The position numbers and the translations under genes were made by a program. Source: Liolophura sinensis (Eukaryota > Mollusca > Polyplacophora > Chitonida > Chitonidae). Taken from it: 64,000 bases of DNA. Below are positions 62,701 to 64,000 of the stretch, one piece after another (the first letter of the stretch is position 1; the number at the start of each line of letters is the position of its first letter). The notes below the pieces were generated by a model. The model saw nothing but the letters and a program-made list of their open reading frames with translations, searched no databases and was not told the DNA's origin. The stretch covers positions 124,001 to 188,000 of the forward strand of contig NW_027017970.1 in NCBI RefSeq assembly GCF_032854445.1, written 5' to 3'.

Positions 62701-64000
62701 AACTCACCCAGCAATTTTCTTACTTCTAAGTCCAAGAAAAACTCAATGTCTTTATCTACATGTAGAAAATCAACACCATTTGTATATAGAAAACGAATGG
62801 TACTTGATACAGTCTGCTCTAAAAACTACAATTGAACACTCACCCACATCAAACAGGTGCCAAAAGATGCAGAAGTGTGCCAGGCATCGGCAGGTGTTGA
62901 AAAACATGAAAATTTCCCTGGTTTCCAAGGAGTACAAGCCGTTGCTGGGCACGTGATTGTGACTTCAATCATTATTTACACGTCGCTACAGCCAAAAGTA
63001 TTGGTCGGAGAGCCACGCGGTTTGCACCATTCGATTTCTCGTCACAAAATACATCGGATTAAGGTTTTACCAACAGCATTGGAACAATTTTTCCACTTTT
63101 GGATTTTTGCCTGGTGGTTTTGCTAATTGAAATCGGCTACACGGCAATGTGTACCATGGCGACTGGTCATTACTATATTAAACTTTTGGCTACAAGTTAT
63201 GTGCTCTTCGGTAGCCCAGAAGACCTCAAATCTTTGGGCCAAGCCCATTTAACTCATCCAGCATTTTTCTTACTTCTAAGTCCAAGACAATCTCAATGTC
63301 TTTATCTACATGTAGAAAAACAACACCATTTGTATATAGAAAACGAATGGTACTTGATACAGTCTGCTCTAAAAACTACAATTGAACACTCACCCACATC
63401 AAACAGGTGCCAAAACATGCGGAAGTGTGCCAGGCATCGGCAGGTGTTGAAAAACTTGCAAATTTCCCTGGTTTCCAAGGAGTACGAGCCGTTGCTGGGC
63501 ACGTGATTGTGACTTCAATCATTATTTACACGTCGCTACAGTCAAAAGTATTGGTCGGAGAGCCACGCGGTTTGCACCATTCGATATCTCATCACAAAAT
63601 ACATCGGATTAGACTTTTACCAAAAGCATTGGAACAGGTTTTCCACTTTAGGATTTTTGCATGGTCATTTTGCTAATTGAAATCGGCTACACTGCAGTGT
63701 GTACTAAAGGCGACTGGTCATTACTATATTAAACTTTTGGCTACAAGTTATGTGCTCTTCGGAAGCCCAGAAGACCTCAAATCTTTGGGCCAAGCCCATT
63801 TAACTCACCCAGCAATTTTCTTACTTCTAAGTGCAAGAAAAACTCAATGCCTTTATCTACATGTAGAAAATCAACACCATTTGTATATAGAAAACGAATG
63901 GTACTTGATACAGTCTGCTCTAAAAACTACAATTGAACACTCACCCACATCAAACAGGTGCCAAAAGATGCGGAAGTGTGCCAGGCATCGGCAGGTGTTG
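59796..64000 (+). repeat. Type B 4-monomer HOR, about 2.2 kb, nearly two copies
   Basis: Copy one: 59796, 60348, 60898, 61448. Copy two: 61999, 62549, 63099, 63649 (cut). Member B1 has GCGTCTGG and AACATTT..CTATAAG. B2 has GCTGCAA.TTATGTGCTGTACGG and AAGCCCAAAAG. B3 has CACGGCAATG and CATCCAGCATTTTTC. B4 has TTTAGGATTT, GTACTAAAGGCG and AAGTGCAAGAAAAACTC. Spacing is 2201 bases for the last three members. B2-B4 are nearly identical between copies; B1 at 59796 is more altered (TACTCTG, ATTAAAATAAAC). An earlier B1-B2 pair lies at 55941-57040. Confidence 0.87.

Larger units (their letters stand above)
1..64000 (+). repeat. Satellite DNA array, 549-550 bp monomer, head to tail
   Basis: The same landmarks recur every 549 or 550 bases from the first base to the last, for example GACTGGTCATTACTATATT, TTTGGGC..AGCCCATTTAACT and CAATCTCAATGTCTTTAT. 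Using the TTGCATTTTT / TTGGATTTTT segment as phase zero, I traced 99 complete type A and 16 complete type B monomers plus a partial copy at each edge. All copies face the same way and none carries an insertion longer than about 4 bases. There is therefore no gene-free 'gap' to describe separately: every base belongs to a monomer. The plus strand is only the reading convention used here. Long-unit tandem arrays of this kind are typical of eukaryotic heterochromatin; the family and species are not recognised. Confidence 0.98.
54797..64000 (+). repeat. Type B satellite subarray (about 550-bp unit)
   Basis: Type B monomers share TTGGATTTTTGC, TTTTGCTAATTG, AATGTGTAC.ATGGCG, TTAAACTTTTGGCTACAAG, CTACATGTAG, ATATAGAAAACGAATGG, CATCAAACAGG, CCAAGGAGTAC, GAGAGCCACG and TACCAACAGCATTGG in place of the type A states. 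Monomers start at 54842, 55392, 55941, 56491, 57041, 57593, 58143, 58693, 59244, 59796, 60348, 60898, 61448, 61999, 62549, 63099 and 63649 (the last is cut by the window end). A one-base gain near the GTGTTGAAAAAATTG segment explains the 550-bp length relative to type A. Hand comparison with a typical type A copy gives about 58 differences in 550 positions, unevenly spread. Strand, phase and landmarks are the same as in type A, so the two are clearly homologous. Confidence 0.93.

Noticed and set aside
1-64000. CRISPR array
   Set aside because: The period is about 549 bases with near-identical sequence throughout; there are no short repeats separated by unique spacers.
1-64000. CENP-B box
   Set aside because: I looked for the TTCG....A..CGGG core on both strands of typical A and B copies. 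ATTCGATTTCTCG and CTTCGGTAGCCC do not fit. A full motif scan of every monomer would be decisive.
1-64000. tRNA- or 5S-derived repeat, or an rRNA spacer
   Set aside because: No convincing B-box (GGTTCRANNCC) or other Pol III internal promoter, and no stretch resembling rRNA was seen. The only GTTCGA is a private change near 1497.
1-64000. Transposon-derived tandem repeat
   Set aside because: I found no terminal inverted repeats, long terminal repeats, target-site duplications, or reverse transcriptase or transposase motifs in any frame. A remote origin from a mobile element cannot be excluded by eye.
1-64000. Alpha-satellite identity
   Set aside because: The unit is not a multiple of 171 and shows no internal 171-bp repeat; only the HOR style of organisation is similar.

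Overview
The whole 64 kb window is one uninterrupted, head-to-tail satellite DNA array. I see no gene, RNA gene, transposon, CRISPR array or unique sequence. The repeating unit is 549-550 bp, and about 116 consecutive monomers can be phased by eye (partial at both window edges). All lie in the same orientation, and measured lengths run only from 546 to 553 bp. Base composition is about 41-42% GC (hand count on one monomer). An array of long monomers organised into higher-order repeats (HORs) points to a eukaryotic chromosome, probably (peri)centromeric or other constitutive heterochromatin. I do not recognise the satellite family and cannot name the organism. For phasing I start each monomer at the TTGCATTTTT / TTGGATTTTT segment.

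Two subfamilies meet in register. Type A (1 to about 54,796) has a 549-bp unit. Type B (about 54,797 to 64,000) has a unit of about 550 bp and differs from type A by roughly 10% (about 58 differences in a hand comparison of typical copies). Within type A, diagnostic variants sort monomers into nine recurring classes, which I number 1-9. Their order implies an ancestral 9-monomer HOR (1-2-3-4-5-6-7-8-9, about 4.94 kb). No undisturbed single copy is present. The window instead shows rearranged derivatives: a 3-mer duplication (1.6-4.9 kb), a 4-mer duplication (7.7-12.1 kb), an irregular stretch (16.4-21.9 kb), a near-identical 6-mer pair (24.1-30.7 kb), a 5-mer pair (34.0-39.5 kb), and a different 6-mer that has lost classes 3-4-5 (39.5-47.9 kb). 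Hybrid monomers mark several recombination joints.

From 47.7 to 54.8 kb type A monomers become mutually diverged and mostly lose clean HOR structure. At 54.76-54.81 kb the array switches abruptly to type B, which has its own 4-monomer HOR of about 2.2 kb, clearest at the right end (59.8-64.0 kb). The picture is a homogenised HOR core, a diverged flank and a second subfamily. The same general architecture is known from centromeric satellites such as primate alpha satellite, although this sequence is unrelated to it as far as I can see.

Open reading frames of 60-161 codons occur on both strands in nearly every monomer. They mostly lack ATG starts, are broken by class-diagnostic stop codons in many copies, and match no family I know. 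I treat them as non-coding by-products of the repeat. Clusters of single-base indels (4.6-5.7, 13.9-15.6, 21.6-24.0 and 52.0-52.2 kb) may be consensus errors and should be checked against reads.
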